64,000 bases of DNA from Loxodes magnus (taxonomy: Eukaryota; Ciliophora; Karyorelictea; Loxodida; Loxodidae), in contig CAMPDV010000207.1 of NCBI GenBank assembly GCA_946699065.1, positions 124,001 through 188,000 of the forward strand. Direction: 5' to 3'. Under the pieces are notes generated by a model, which saw only the letters and a list, made by a program, of their open reading frames with translations, did no database searches and was not told the DNA's origin. Below are positions 46,975-57,984 of this stretch, in pieces (position 1 is the stretch's first letter; every line of letters starts with the position of its first letter). The translations under genes and the position numbers were made by a program.

Positions 46975-47640
46975 GTAACTTTTATGACTCAAAGTAATCC
47001 TAAACCTCTAGGAAGTGGTCAGGAAGCTCAGGAAGGAGAACGAGAAGCTATCACAGCAGTTCCAGCATGAATTGCAAGATACTTTAGACCTCAGAATGGC
47101 TAACAAGGAAAGGGAGATTGATTCCCTATGGAAGTATCAGCAAGAGCAGTTTAACCAGACTAACTCTTAAGTGGAAAGGAAACAAGATTAGAGTCAGCAG
47201 ATAGAAAACATCTTGTAAAATCAGAGAAGCTAGCAGATCCCATTAGAATAGATAAATTCTGATAAGATGGAGATTGAGAAGAATCCTCAGCAAGAAAAAA
47301 TAATTGAACCAAAACTCAAGATTTAGAAATTATGCTACTACTGTAAAAGTAAATGACACCTTTGGAAGAATTGTAACGAATTTAGAAAAGTCAGGGAGAA
47401 ATCTAATAAATAATTATAATAATAAATAAGGAAAAAGAAAAATTAGATTGGTGCAACGAAAAAGGTTCATTTTACAGATTTAAGAAGATCTTTGAACAAA
47501 AAGGAACAGAAGAATTAATTTGAATTAATAACGGAAGGAGAAAGAGAATTAGGAATGCAAGACTCACGAGTGCTAGGGCTCGTAAAAAACTATATTTAAA
47601 CTCCAAAACTTTAATTAAGTCGTTATCGGTTAGACACCAC
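46975..47640 (+). CDS. Zinc-knuckle Gag-like protein (Z family), intact knuckle
   Basis: The coiled-coil frame reads VVRKLRKENEKLSQQFQHEL and KEREIDSLWKYQQEQF. It passes through INSDKMEIEKNPQQ, the clearest version of the acidic motif, to the canonical knuckle CYYCKSKWHLWKNC (C-X2-C-X4-H-X4-C, first tryptophan UGA). The tail is basic (QQQIRKKKNQ), then HFTDLRRSLNKKEQ and ITEGERELGMQDSRVL. No ATG is in this frame at the start; the nearby ATG at 46981 belongs to another frame, so the N-terminus is truncated or shifted. No UGA ends the frame before the terminal hairpin at 47668. This copy is unusually GC-rich compared with neighbours. Confidence 0.7.
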
Positions 47641-47667
47641 AGACACTTAAAAAAAACTAAGATTATA

Positions 47668-47734
47668 GAGTGCGTAGCACTATGATAGCGCGCAGCTCTT
47701 TTAATATTAATATTAATATTAATAGTAATAGTAG
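47668..47734 (+). other. Terminal hairpin plus AATATT microsatellite tail
   Basis: An imperfect hairpin (GAGTGCGTAGCAC ... GCGCGCAGCTC, 47668-47698) is followed by a run of TAATATTAATATTAATATTAA ending in TAATAGTAATAG. It directly follows the Z protein reading and is the inverse of the hairpin at 42326. It is followed immediately by a truncated K2 gene, so it marks the 3' boundary of the inserted element. Confidence 0.6.
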
Positions 47735-47737
47735 AAA

Positions 47738-47899
47738 TAAGTGAGAAATTTCTAGAATCTTTAAGATTAGAACAGAGTTCGTATTTAGTAACTCCTATTC
47801 CAAATTTACAAATATTTAATTTCCATTATATTTTTGAGCGTTTCTTAATAGTTATCTTAGGAATAAAATCTTAATAAGTTAGTTATCTTACCAAGACAT
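47738..47899 (-). pseudogene. First 54 codons of a K2 kelch-like gene
   Basis: From the conserved ATG (MSW... for MSQQE), through KILFLRQLL and GIGVTKYELCSNLKDSRN, the match stops exactly at the simple-repeat tail of the Z element to its left. The rest of the K2 gene is absent, so the element arrival was accompanied by loss of the remainder, or the K2 copy was already truncated. Confidence 0.75.
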
Positions 47900-48127
47900 T
47901 TATTTTTATAAAATTATGGAAAATAATAAAAATTTAAGTAAATTACACGCAATTACACATATATAGATAGTTAAATTTAATAATAATTAAATTTATAAAT
48001 AAATGCTTTAATTATTAGTAATTAAAAGAAATATACTTAATTCTTAAAAATTAATATTAATAAAAATAAACAAAGGAATGACGGTTGCAATATTTTGAAT
48101 TGACTAAATATATCTGAAAATCTAAAA

Positions 48128-48694
48128 ATGTTTCTAGCTGAAGTAAACATTTTTGAAGGTAACGCATTTGATGATTATCAGGAACAAATAGGCGAAGTTT
48201 ATGATAATAGAGTATGCTATCATTACTCATAATGATTCCTTTTTGCTTAAACTAATAAGCAAAATTCATGATTATATTTATAATATTCCATTCATAGTAA
48301 GAATTATGGCAAAAACTAAGTTGTGCTTAAAGACTCAAAATGAATAATTATAATTTAAGCAAATATTAAACTAAATAAGATAATCAAAGTAAAAAAGTTT
48401 ATATAATCACTTCATAATAAATCTTTGCAAGCTATTAAATGCATGCTTCATTTATACTTGTTATATAAAAATGATAATATTTCTTATAAAGGAAAAGATA
48501 AAGATTCTTAAATATTAACTATTAAAAGAAATATAAAAATTAAAAAGATAAAAAATAAAAATAAATAAAGTTTAAGATATTTATATAATCTTTTTAGGAC
48601 TAAGCTATACTTTAAAAATAAATTAATCAAATCCTTTAAAATAAAATAATAAATCCTTATTATAAGAAATAGACTATTTCAAATAAATAAATGA
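48128..48694 (+). CDS. Possible basic protein of unknown function
   Basis: A 188-codon reading from MFLAEVNIFEGNAFDDYQEQ to UGA at 48692-48694, with three UGA tryptophans (SQW, NSW, SKW). All of these lie in the first half, as expected for this code. The N-terminal half is compositionally balanced (NRVCYHYSQWFLFAQTNKQN, SIHSKNYGKNQVVLKDSKW). The second half is lysine/isoleucine-rich and could be spurious. No relative in the window; not recognised. Confidence 0.4.
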
Positions 48695-49004
48695 AGCTAA
48701 GGTGCTCTATAATTTTTTCTAATCAAATTATTTTATATTTGAGTAAGATATCTAAATTATAATAAATATTTCAATTTGATATTTAAAAATATGCTGAAAA
48801 TTAATAATTTAAATTAATATATTTTTAAAAGGTAAAATCTATTAGTTAGAATAGCATTTAATATAAAAATTAGAGAATTAGATAAATTTTAGGATTAATA
48901 TTTTATTAAAGAATAAATTATCACAATCTAAAATTAATATTTTATTAAATTCATATCTTTTTTCTTATTCACGAATTTTAAAATATATCCTTTTTTTAAC
49001 AAAA

Positions 49005-49396
49005 ATGGATTTTTTTTAATTGTAAAAAATGTTTTTAAGCAGGATTCTCTTAAAGAAATCTCAACTTCTACTTATTTAAATACTCAGTTAGATAAATTAA
49101 AACAATGAAAAAGTGGTTAGGAGAAGTAAATTTTTAAGTTTTTTATGCTGTAAATTCAGCTGAGATCTACTGTTCGATTATTTGGTCACCTATTTGGCAA
49201 AAGATATCCAAGTAATGCAAGAGCAAAGCTTTGGAAATACTTTATAGGCTAACCTGAAAGGAAGTGTAGTAATAGTAAAAAAGTCAATCCAAATTGCGAT
49301 TAGAAGATTTATTTAACTGAAAAATAATTTCAAGGTGACGTATATTTAGTTAAAGACAGAAGAAAATAAATTGAGATTAAAAGAAAGATGGTTTGA
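49005..49396 (+). CDS. Unknown protein with a balanced, protein-like segment
   Basis: One frame reads LKEISTSTYLNTQLDKLKQW, then STVRLFGHLFGKRYPSNARA, KLWKYFIGQPERKCSNSKKV, and ends KQFQGDVYLVKDRRKQIEIK with UGA at 49394-49396. The ATG at 49005 is one frame away, so a frameshift or an undetected small intron near the T-run at 49010 is likely. The segment looks genuinely coding: all residue classes are present, with charged and aromatic residues well spread. I do not recognise the family. The PERKC...NPNC part could be a metal site but lacks the Z-family spacing. Confidence 0.45.
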
Positions 49397-49773
49397 GTAT
49401 TTTTCTAAATAAAGAATTTTTTTTAAAAAAATCTAAGATAAATAAATATATATTTGAGAAATTAATATTTATTAAATCTTATAAAAGAAAAAATAAAAAT
49501 TTGCAAGAACTTTTGCTTAAAACTTTAAACTTGAATAGTATCCAGGTTTTTATTGATATTTTTATTGATATTTTTTAAGTATGATAAAGTCATGTTGATC
49601 CTTTATAAATAAGGATAGTGTTATTTTATTATTATTATAAAAGAGTTAAAAAGTATTTTTTTTAAATAAAACATTAAAACTTAAATTATTATATTGATTA
49701 TATTTGATTTAACTTAAAATAAGATTTAAAATAATATTTAAGGTTAATTTTAAATTTAATGTCAATTTTTCAA

Positions 49774-50257
49774 TCAAGTTTCTTTTGAAGTAAATGCTAA
49801 GGACCATATTCCTTTTTTTTTCGTATATAAAAAGATTACAAGAGTTATTAAACTGATAGACATAACTTTATTATTTATGAGAATTTGCTATTAGACAATT
49901 TCCATTTCCTTGAAAACCATTTCCATGCAAATAACATTTTTCTTTTACTATATCAAAAATTTAAGTTTCTAAATTACTATTCCAGTTGTTATAAACTAAA
50001 AGAGATTGCTTACTTGGCATATCAGAAGACATTGTAGTATTCTTAGCAGGTAAAATTTCGCTTATTTCTTCTCATTATTTGTTTTTTATTTTAAATCTTC
50101 TTATTTTATTCAGAAATAATTAAGAGCTAAGTCCTCCAAAAACTCAGACATAAGGTAATTTTATTTCTACTCCAAATCCTCATAATTTTTTGCCATCCTA
50201 TAATATATCTTGAATTTAGATTAAATTTTATCTTTATTTTAGATTTATCAGTTCACA
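49774..50257 (-). pseudogene. C-terminal half of a K1 kelch-like gene
   Basis: Begins abruptly at the SCELINLKQR-equivalent (about residue 154) and continues LWGFGVEIKLPYVWVFGG, MSSDMPSKQSLLVYNNWN, CYLHGNGFQGNGNC to the family ending KET and UGA at 49774-49776, with one frame change near the end. The 5' half is missing, replaced by AT-rich DNA adjoining the 3' end of the Z element at 50462. A truncated copy. Confidence 0.75.
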
Positions 50258-50461
50258 AGAATTTTATAGTTTAATTTATTTATACGATGATAAAATTTTA
50301 ATTTATATTTTTCAATCATTTTATATGAATTTCTTCTAAAGAAAAAAAATTACAAATTTAATTTATTATTTACAGAAATTTAGAAAAAAACATAATTTAT
50401 TTAAATTTAGATTTTAAAATGTAAATATAGATTAATATATATAGTAAACTAAAAGTAATTA

Positions 50462-51253
50462 AAGTTTAGCATTCCCTGGATTTTCAACCAGGTTTTTGCT
50501 ACCATTTTTTTAGCGTGGATGGATACCACGCCATTTTTTTTGTGGATGGAACCACTGAGAATCTTCTGTCTTTTATAAGAATATCTTCTTCTTGTAAATT
50601 CCCGTTTCGGTGATTCAGAGTCTGCTAAGCATTCTTAACGTTCTTTGTTGTTCTTTCATCTAAATTTATCTCCACTGATCGCAATTTTGTAATAGGTGTC
50701 ACTTTGATTTGCAATAATAGCAATTTTTGATTGGTCTTTTCTTGAATCTCTTCAGAAATACTTTTTTTTCAAGTTAATCGATTCTTTGGAGTAATTCTAT
50801 ATTAATCTTTTCGTCATTCTATTTTTCTTGGATGTTTGTTTATGTAGAAACTTTTTCAATAATCATATTTTGTTCTTGCTTAAAATTCGATTGAGATTAT
50901 TCATATAGTTACTATTCCGTGACTAAATTATTTTAAATCAATTGTCGTCTTATTATTAGTAGCTCGTTGTTTTAATCTTCGATAGTATTCATTAGTTCTC
51001 TTATTTTTTCCCCTTGATTGTAAATTGTTTCCTAATAATTTTGTATTATTGTTTTCATTTAGTCAATTTATATTTAGATTTCTGATTATTTTTGTACTTT
51101 TACTGGATTCGTCTCTATTGTTCCAATTATAACTTTTCCTTCAGATGAGGAACTTGATTTATCTTCTTCTTGTTATTGTTTCTGCATTAGTTTCGCAGCT
51201 TTCCTTTTTGCGTTCTTAATTTGGTTTTTGGAAAGGCGAATAGATTATTCCAT
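50462..51253 (-). CDS. Zinc-knuckle Gag-like protein (Z family), best preserved
   Basis: 264 codons on the minus strand, starting MEQSIRLSKNQIKNAKRKAA. Then come SSSSSEGKVIIG, a coiled coil with GEKIRELMNTIEDQNNELL, a second coil (ELLQRIDQLEKK) and a canonical knuckle CYYCKSKWHLLQNC near 178-191 with UGA as its tryptophan. RLWITETGIYKKKIF follows and the conserved end is NLVENPGNAKL. It is collinear with 16341-17138 without any frameshift, and the differences are largely conservative, so both were probably under protein-level selection. The 3' end of the frame overlaps three hairpins. The UGA in RLW matches tyrosine or phenylalanine in other copies, so it is sense. Likely an RNA/DNA-binding, Gag-like protein; no associated polymerase was found. 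Confidence 0.8.
50475..50555 (-). other. Three conserved hairpins at the 3' end of the Z element
   Basis: Hairpins at 50475-50492 (CCTGG/CCAGG), 50513-50531 (GCGTGG/CCACGC) and 50542-50555 (GTGG/CCAC) correspond one for one to 16355-16438. Stem lengths differ by one or two pairs while complementarity is kept, and loops have changed. This points to constraint on RNA structure in addition to any coding constraint. Confidence 0.6.
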
Positions 51254-51663
51254 TTTTTTTAAAATTAAATATAGATTAATATTGATTAAATTTATTGTTA
51301 AATAAGAGCAGTTATAAAATTAAAAATTATATAATACATATTTTTATTTTTTAAAGATGTTTTACAAATTAAATCATTATTATTTATTTATTTAATGGTA
51401 TTAAAAAATTTATTTTATTTATTAAAGAGAATAATTAATTTGATGCTAATTATAAAAATGATTATATTAATAACTTTATCAGAAATATAATATAGGAAAG
51501 TGATTAAAAAACATAATATTAAATAAAAAATGAAACAATACTATTTAAATTAAAAGTTAATAAAGTATTTAATTTATTTATATGATAAATTATACAATAA
51601 TATAATTAAAAAATTATAATGCTTTTTTGATATTTTGCTTAAAAATAATTTTTATTAATAAAA
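51254..51663. other. AT-rich spacer between divergent Z and K1 genes
   Basis: Upstream flanks of the Z gene (minus) and of the K1 copy (plus). Extremely AT-rich; no specific element identified. Confidence 0.4.
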
Positions 51664-52625
51664 ATGGATCAAGAGGTTTTCAAATCCAGTAAATAACTAA
51701 ATGTAGTTAGGATCGTTTTTCTTAGAAAAATTCTTAGATAAAACTAAAAAAATTGAAATTATAGTTTCTAAAAAATAGGATTAGGAAACATAAAATACGA
51801 AATCTGTCCAAATTTAGCTTATGATCATATCAAAGTTTATAAAACTTTCCTTCATGATTCTTTTATCTTATATGAGTATGATATAAAGCAAAAAATAATA
51901 GATAAATCCTCAAAAGAAATATAATCTCTTAGTTATAATTTTACACGAGTATCACAATTAAATGAAAATAATTTGATAATTTCTGGTGGAGAGTAATCAT
52001 AAAGGCTGACCTTTTATAACTTATAGAATTGTGAAGAAAGTTAAATGAAATTTGAAAGGGGACTACATGGAGTTGCTTTTGACTAAAATTAAATATTTTT
52101 CCTTAGTGGGTTAAGGACAAATTCTTGTGAAGTTCTTAATCTTAAATAACGATAGAGTGTAACTTAAATTCAAGATATGTTCCAGTGTGATAATTATTTA
52201 TGAGGATTTGGAGCTAATATAAAACCTCCTTATGTCTATGTTTTTGGAGGAGTTAATTCTTAAGAAAAATATCAAAATAAAATAAGAAAATTACAAGTAA
52301 AAAACAATAAATGAGAAAAGGTGAGTGAATTTTTGCCTGCAAATACTACTACTATGACTTCTGATTTACCAAATAAGCAATCTATTTTAGTTTATAATAA
52401 CTGGAATAAATTTTTAGAAACTTAAATTTTTGATATAGTAAAAGAAAAATGCTATAAGCATGGAAACATTTTTGAAGGAAATGATTATTGCTTAGTAGCA
52501 AATCCTTATTAGTAATAAAGTTTCGTATATCAGTTTAATCATATTTGTAATCTTTTTATTTACGAAATAAAAAAAGGAGTGTGGCTCAAACATTCACCTT
52601 AAATGGGGAATAAAAAATTAATTGA
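51664..52625 (+). pseudogene. Kelch-like protein, K1 branch, intact except for a frame change at the C-terminus
   Basis: Starts MDQEVFKSSKQLNVVRIVFL and is uninterrupted through KNWNYSFQKIGLGNIKYEIC, IISGG, IFFLSG, LWGFGANIKPPYVYVFGG, ILVYNNWNKF and CYKHGNIFEGNDYCLVANP to KKGVW near codon 307. One base is missing after that. With the shift restored the end reads FTLNGEQKIN and UGA at 52623-52625. Without it the frame runs about 60 codons into spacer. All blades are complete, so the product might still fold; I classify it as a marginal pseudogene. Confidence 0.75.
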
Positions 52626-54129
52626 ATTTAAATTGAATTTAAAATTCTTACTATTAAATATTTATTTCAGCTTAAATTTTACCTTTAATTAAGAATTAAT
52701 TTTTCTTATTATAATTGAACTAAATTTAAACACTCTTTAGATTCAAAATTTTTACGTCAGAAGAAATTTGATTAAAAAATTTATAATAAATTGAAATTAA
52801 AAATAATAATTATTTCAGCCTTTAATGAATTCAAAGATAACGAATAATTTAATAATTTTAATATTTTACACTTTCTTTACTTTGCAATTTTTCAATTAAA
52901 AAATATAGATTGATTTGTTAATTTCACTAATTAAAATTTAAAGAATATGCTTTATAAACTTTTTAGTAGGTAGAAGTTAATTAAATGATTCATTTAATTA
53001 AGTTTCAAATTTTTAATATAAAAAGTAAGTTAATAATTGAAAATTTTAAGAAAGATATTTTATCATTTCTATTTTTAATTTATTATTGCGTCAGATTTTT
53101 TAAAATAGTTTTTTTATGTAATTTAATATTAATATTGCCTTGTAAAAAATATATTTTCTATAAATTTTATCTTTTAACTAAATTATTCCTTAAATGAAAT
53201 AAAATTTTAAAAGTATTTATTATAATCACGATTTTTATATTAATAGTTTTTTATTATTGATTATGTTAACATATTATTTTTTAAAGATTTAAAATAAATA
53301 TTTTATTTTTTTAAGCTTGCTTTATTATTCTACTTCTGTTTTATGGAGTATTTATTCACCTTATATTAATTAATTATACCTTTATTTAAATTTTAAAATA
53401 TAGAAATTTTTTAATTTATTAGTCAAATTTTTTATTTATCTAGTCCATTTTCTTTATGAGAATCAATTATGTATATTGATTATTTTTTAAATATACCTAG
53501 CGAAGAATTGACCTCACTAAACTAAAATTAAAAATTAACCTATTATTCAACAACTTACATGTTAGAACCCTTAACGAATTTTTTTAATTACTTAATTTAA
53601 ACTAATTTTAATCCCTCTTTTTTGAGTTATTATAATAGATAAAACAAATTCGATCTTTGTATAAATATGTATAAATATGTATAAATATGTAAAAATGATA
53701 ATATATCTTAATGTTACTATCTCTTAACTATTTCTCACAACTAAAAAAATTGCTTCTGTTCATTCAAAAATAATATAAGTAATCATTTAGAACTTTTCAT
53801 ATATATAATTTCATGATTAAAACTATTTATAATTTAGTATTAATTAAGGTAAAAAATGTTTATCGAAAATTTTTACATTTAATGTTAAATAAAAATTTAT
53901 AAATTAATTTTTATTGAAAGGTTTATTCAAATAATTAAAAATAGTTCTGACTAAATTAAAAATTTTAAATTATTTTAATTTTAAATTAGTTGTAACTAAC
54001 CAATTAATAAAATATCAATAATTTTTAATTTTAATTTAATTTAATATTTATTAATTATATTAATGTGTAACTTTATTATTTTATCTTCTTACATTTATTT
54101 ATAACTAAACTAAATGAAAATAAACTTAT
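52626..54129. other. AT-rich spacer with a small tandem repeat
   Basis: About 1.5 kb without a supported gene. It contains three exact tandem copies of ATAAATATGT at 53661-53690. A slightly GC-richer patch near 53490-53570 has no clear relative. Confidence 0.5.
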
Positions 54130-54903
54130 TCATTTTTTGGGATTTTCAAGCCAACCAGAGCAGCCGATTTTTCTGCGTGATCAGGATCGATCAATTACAA
54201 CATCGATCTTCTTAACAATTCTATTTCTGGATTATATAATCATTTTTTTATATAATTTTCTATTCCGTACAAAATATCTTTATATATTATTGTAATTGCC
54301 TCTTTCTAATTCCTTTCTTTCTTCTCAGTCAGCCCTTTATCTTTTATAAATAGCTAATATTTTTGATAGAAATACTTTTCACTTCTACAGAAGTAGCACT
54401 TCATCTTTGTTGCCTTGCTAATTTTTTCAGATATTAAGGGTCAGTGATATTCTCTAATTCCATCTTGTTTTCTACTAATAATGAGTTATTTCTTTAATCT
54501 ATTTGTTCAACTTTATGTTAAAATCTATATTATTTTTTCACTGATTCTTTTATTTATCTAGTTCTTGATGCTTTCTTTATAGATCAAAGTTTAACTACTC
54601 TAATCTTTAGATATGCTTCAAAAGGTGTTTAATTCTCTTTTGAGACACGATTCTTGATTATATTTTTTCTTAGATGTTTAGGTTTTCCATTAGCGTTTTT
54701 TTTATCTTTTTTAGTCTTATAATATCTTCCTGGAGATTCAGCACCACTTTGACTAGCTAATCTTAGTTTATCTGCTCTATGGTGAGGAATTCCGATAATT
54801 CTTGAAGTAATATATTTTTGCTTATTTCTAGTTTTTCTTCAGAAACAGGAGATTCAATTGTATGAGCAACCATCTTGTCTGTTTTTTATCAAGTCTTAGA
54901 CAT
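54130..54903 (-). pseudogene. Z-family protein with decayed knuckle
   Basis: A minus-strand frame from MSKTWQKTDKMVAHTIESP runs 257 codons to UGA at 54130-54132. It has a good coiled coil (LVKVVLNLQEDIIRLKKIKK; RLEQLNFDLQRKHQEL). The family motifs sit in neighbouring frames: ENKMELENITDP (acidic motif) and CYFCRSEKYFYQKY, a knuckle that has lost its histidine and last cysteine to tyrosine. The C-terminal GWLENPKK recalls the NPGNAKL end of 50462-51253. Frame switches around the knuckle and lost ligands indicate decay. Confidence 0.6.
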
Positions 54904-55254
54904 TCTAGAATATTGCTTACTCCTACTTTTTGGGAGCAAGAAGTCCTTTCAATTTTCAACTAATTTTTCCTCTTTTCAATATTTTTAATTAAATTAAGAA
55001 AAATGAGATTAAATAAAAATATTTAATTATAACCTGTCTATTTTATATTAAAATAAAGTATATTTTCATTTCTAAGCAGTTTATACTTAATTCTATAAAT
55101 ATTAAGAAGAGAAAATACTTAAATTATGATTTATATGTGATCAGGCTTTCTTGCAAATAAAATATCTAGTATACCTTTATTGAATATTAATAATTCTATT
55201 TAAAAAAGGAAATCATAAATTAAAAATTAATATAACTAATATTTTATATTAATT

Positions 55255-55440
55255 TAAGCTTTATTTCTGCCTATGTCTGTATGAGAGTTGTTTAAGTCTA
55301 AGATTAGGGTTAAGTTTTTGCTAGTTAGAAGGTTGTCTTATTTAAGTTAAGAAGTGAGTATTAAAGAAGTGGTTTCTTGCTTACTCTCTTCTTTTGTCTT
55401 AGGAAGAGGTGGTAAAGAAGCCCTATCGAACGTCTATTAT
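55255..55440. other. GC-richer block without sister copy
   Basis: Higher GC than flanks, with GTCTAAGATTAGGGTTAAG and CTTAGGAAGAGGTGG. No conserved reading or second copy in the window. It may be a structured RNA or repeat whose relatives lie elsewhere. Confidence 0.3.
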
Positions 55441-55737
55441 GTTATTTTTTTGTAATAATTTATTATTAAATTTAAAATTTATTAATTATTCGAAGCTTTT
55501 ACATATTTTTATCCCTATTTAGTAATCAAATAAATTATATTATATTATCCTATTGAATTGCTGTATATCATTTCTTTACTTAAAATAAGTTAGAAATTAG
55601 GATATTCGCCAATTTAGTGAAGACAATTTGTTTCATAATTTATTAGTTATTCGAAATCATAAAAAGCATTCTCTTAAAATACTGCCATTTATTAAAAATA
55701 CAAATTTAATCTAACTTTTATACGCGTAAATTTTGAA

Positions 55738-56274
55738 TCATTTGAGACTAAGGTTAAAGAATATTTTCTAATAATTCTTCTTTTTTGTATAAATTTTCAT
55801 GAATATCTTTCTCATAGCTCCTGCATATCTTCCATTACTATATTCACTTTCTTTTGCTTAAGCAAATCCATTTCCTTTAACTCCTACAGTAAATTTGGAA
55901 GATATTTATATTTTCTTTTGATCATTTCAATAACTTACAAGAAAGCAAGCAAAGGTTCTTAATTAATTCATGTATTTATAGCAAAACAATTTCTAGTTTT
56001 CTCTATCTTAAATTAGTTTATTTCATTCTTCATAATAGCAAACTAATTTAATTTTATTCTCAATCTTAAAAAAAAACTTTAAAAAATTTTAAATTATTAT
56101 TCTTTACTTTAAATATAAATGATTTAGATCACCAAAAGATTGTTTATCAACTATATTATTGAGGACTTTATATTGTAGATTTTTTTTCTCTCATATTATG
56201 GATTGTATTAGTTGCTTGATTAAAACTTAAATTGCTGATTCATTTTCTTCTTTTTGAAAATTTAAGTTATCCAT
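55738..56274 (-). CDS. Unknown protein, 178 codons
   Basis: From MDNLNFQKEENESAIQVLIK to UGA at 55738-55740 in a single frame, with three UGA tryptophans (IIW, EEW, SYW), none in the last 60 codons. The N-terminal half is helical, with paired hydrophobic and charged residues (QRIIIQNFLKFFFKIENK). The C-terminal half is compositionally distinctive: NDQKKIQISSKFTVGVKGNG, FAQAKESEYSNGRYAGAMRK. No family recognised and no second copy, so the frame cannot be tested. It lies just downstream of the kinase remnant, in the same direction. Confidence 0.45.
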
Positions 56275-56389
56275 TTAGGAATTGGTGTTTTCAATAGTTG
56301 GTGCAACCTTTTTTTATTTAATTTATTATTTCTATAAGCTGCTTTATAAAATCTTTATATAGCTAACAGATTTATCCTTTCAACTGGAA

Positions 56390-56862
56390 TTTATAGCCAG
56401 AATTCCTATATTATTTACTTATAGTTTTGAGGATAATCCACAATCCTCTAGAATTTTCTCTGTCTATTCTTAGCTCATCGTCTTTTGTGAACTAATCCTC
56501 TATTTCTTGGAATGATACTTATCAAGCTGCCACTCCCAAAATAAAACACTTAAAGCAAATATGTCAGATTATTTGCATTATTTTGGTCTTTAACTCTATA
56601 TTCAGGAGCCATTCAAATGATATTTAAAATTATTTCTTTGATTCTATATATTTGAATTCAGTTCTTATTCTCGATAACAAAATCAGTAATCTTAGATCTC
56701 AATCTAAATATTAATAAAATATAGCTACTCTTCAAATCTCTATGGATGAATTTTTCTCATGTATATAATATAAACCTAATACTATTTACAAATTTATTTA
56801 AAAAGAAAATTCCCAAGATATTTATTTTGTAATATGTAATAAATGCTGTAAAATTTAAGATA
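56390..56862 (-). pseudogene. Protein kinase C-lobe remnant, second copy
   Basis: Minus strand: QHLLHITKQISWEFSFQINL, IVLGLYYIHEKN, then a one-base frame change, then FIHRDLKSSYILL, KITDF, IIWMAPEY, and in a further frame SDIFALSVLFWEW. These are kinase subdomains V to IX; HRDLK and APE are present, but the glycine after DF and the asparagine of the catalytic loop are changed. The 5' boundary and the frame change before HRDLK coincide with those of the copy at 1-402. A non-functional duplicate of a kinase fragment. Confidence 0.8.
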
Positions 56863-57057
56863 ATAAGTTAATTACAAACTTTAGTGGATTTTAGCAAAAT
56901 AACTATAAATAAATGTTAAAAATTAATAAAATATAATTATATTCAAAAATTTAAATTATGCTACTCTTTTATTATATCAAATGGCTGCTTATTTCAGGAA
57001 GGTCTTTTTGCCACTTCTTCAAAGCAGGAGAGAAGATCAGAAACGTCTTTCTCCTCC

Positions 57058-57984
57058 ATGTCTCAGCTTCAACTAACCCAGTCTTTTTAATAGCAACAAA
57101 TAGCCAGTAGGGAGAAAACTTATAAAACCAAGAAACAACATCCTCAATAAAAACATGTAAAGCTAATTTTCTTTTTTCAACGAACAGATAGGAGCTGAAT
57201 AAAAATTCCGAACAGAGAAGTTACATAGTTCTCAATGCCTCTACTAAAAAATGAAAAAAGAGATCACTCAAATTAATCTCTGTAATTAATAAATAAAAAA
57301 TAAATAAAGAAGGCAAAGTACGATAATTAAATATAGATCCTGATATTTTTGATTTAGATAATATTAAAATAGAACAAACTAGTTTTTAATAGATTATATA
57401 GTTAATATATCAACTTATAAAAATAATAAAAAAAATTCTTTGAGGATTTAAACTCATAGAAGGAAGATATATTTGAAATAAATCAGAACTTCAATGAGCA
57501 CTCAGATGATGAAGTACATATGGTAGACCTAAGAGCTAAAGCCGGAGTCTATGATTGAATGACAGAATTAGATAATGATAATTTAATATTGAGAATGTAA
57601 GACGATAAAAATTGAGTATAATGAAATTCAAAACTAAAATTAATAGAAGAAAATATCCAGAAGCCTTTATAAGGAACTCCAATGGAAATAGAGAAAAAAG
57701 AAAATACATTTCCTAAAGTGAGAAAAATATGGCATATTTACAAGAGCACTTAACATTTGTTACGGAAATGTCCAAGATAAAAAAGAGTAAGAAGTAACAT
57801 CTGGCAAAACATTAACTTCTAGGAATTGAAAGAAAAGGCGACGGAACTCTTTTCATCGGAAAATAGGATAATTTGAAAAAAAAATTAATTCTTAACTTTT
57901 AATATAAAAAGGAGAGAAGTAAAGGAAAAAATGAAAGTAAAGAAAGAACATATAGGAACGAAGATTTCGTATATTTAAAGTTGA
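57058..57984 (+). CDS. Z-family protein with degenerate knuckle
   Basis: 308 codons in one frame from MSQLQLTQSFQQQQIASREK to UGA at 57982-57984. An acidic stretch (NQNFNEHSDDEVHMVDLRAK) is followed by GTPMEIEKKENTFP, the family's M-E-I-E motif, and KIWHIYKSTQHLLRKCP. In this knuckle the first two cysteines have become tryptophan and tyrosine, while histidine and the last cysteine remain. The tail is basic. The frame is open across motifs recognisable from other copies, so the gene may be intact yet unable to bind zinc in the normal way. The true start could lie upstream, since the frame is open to 56981. Confidence 0.55.

Noticed and set aside
42326-47698. A 5.4-kb DNA transposon bounded by terminal inverted repeats
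   Set aside because: The two inverse hairpins at 42326 and 47668 look like terminal repeats, but no transposase lies between them. The interval contains unrelated genes and an independent SINE, and each hairpin is followed by its own simple-repeat tail on the right-hand side.
47668-47698. tRNA gene in the GC-rich hairpin
   Set aside because: A D-arm-like GCAC/GTGC pairing is present in one copy, but there is no anticodon arm, no T arm and no acceptor stem.
49393-49578. 61-codon conventional ORF following the unknown reading at 49005
   Set aside because: It is lysine/isoleucine/phenylalanine-rich AT sequence downstream of a UGA stop, with no relative in the window.
55300-55315. Telomere-like TTAGGGTT
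   Set aside because: A single occurrence inside a GC-richer block, with no tandem array.
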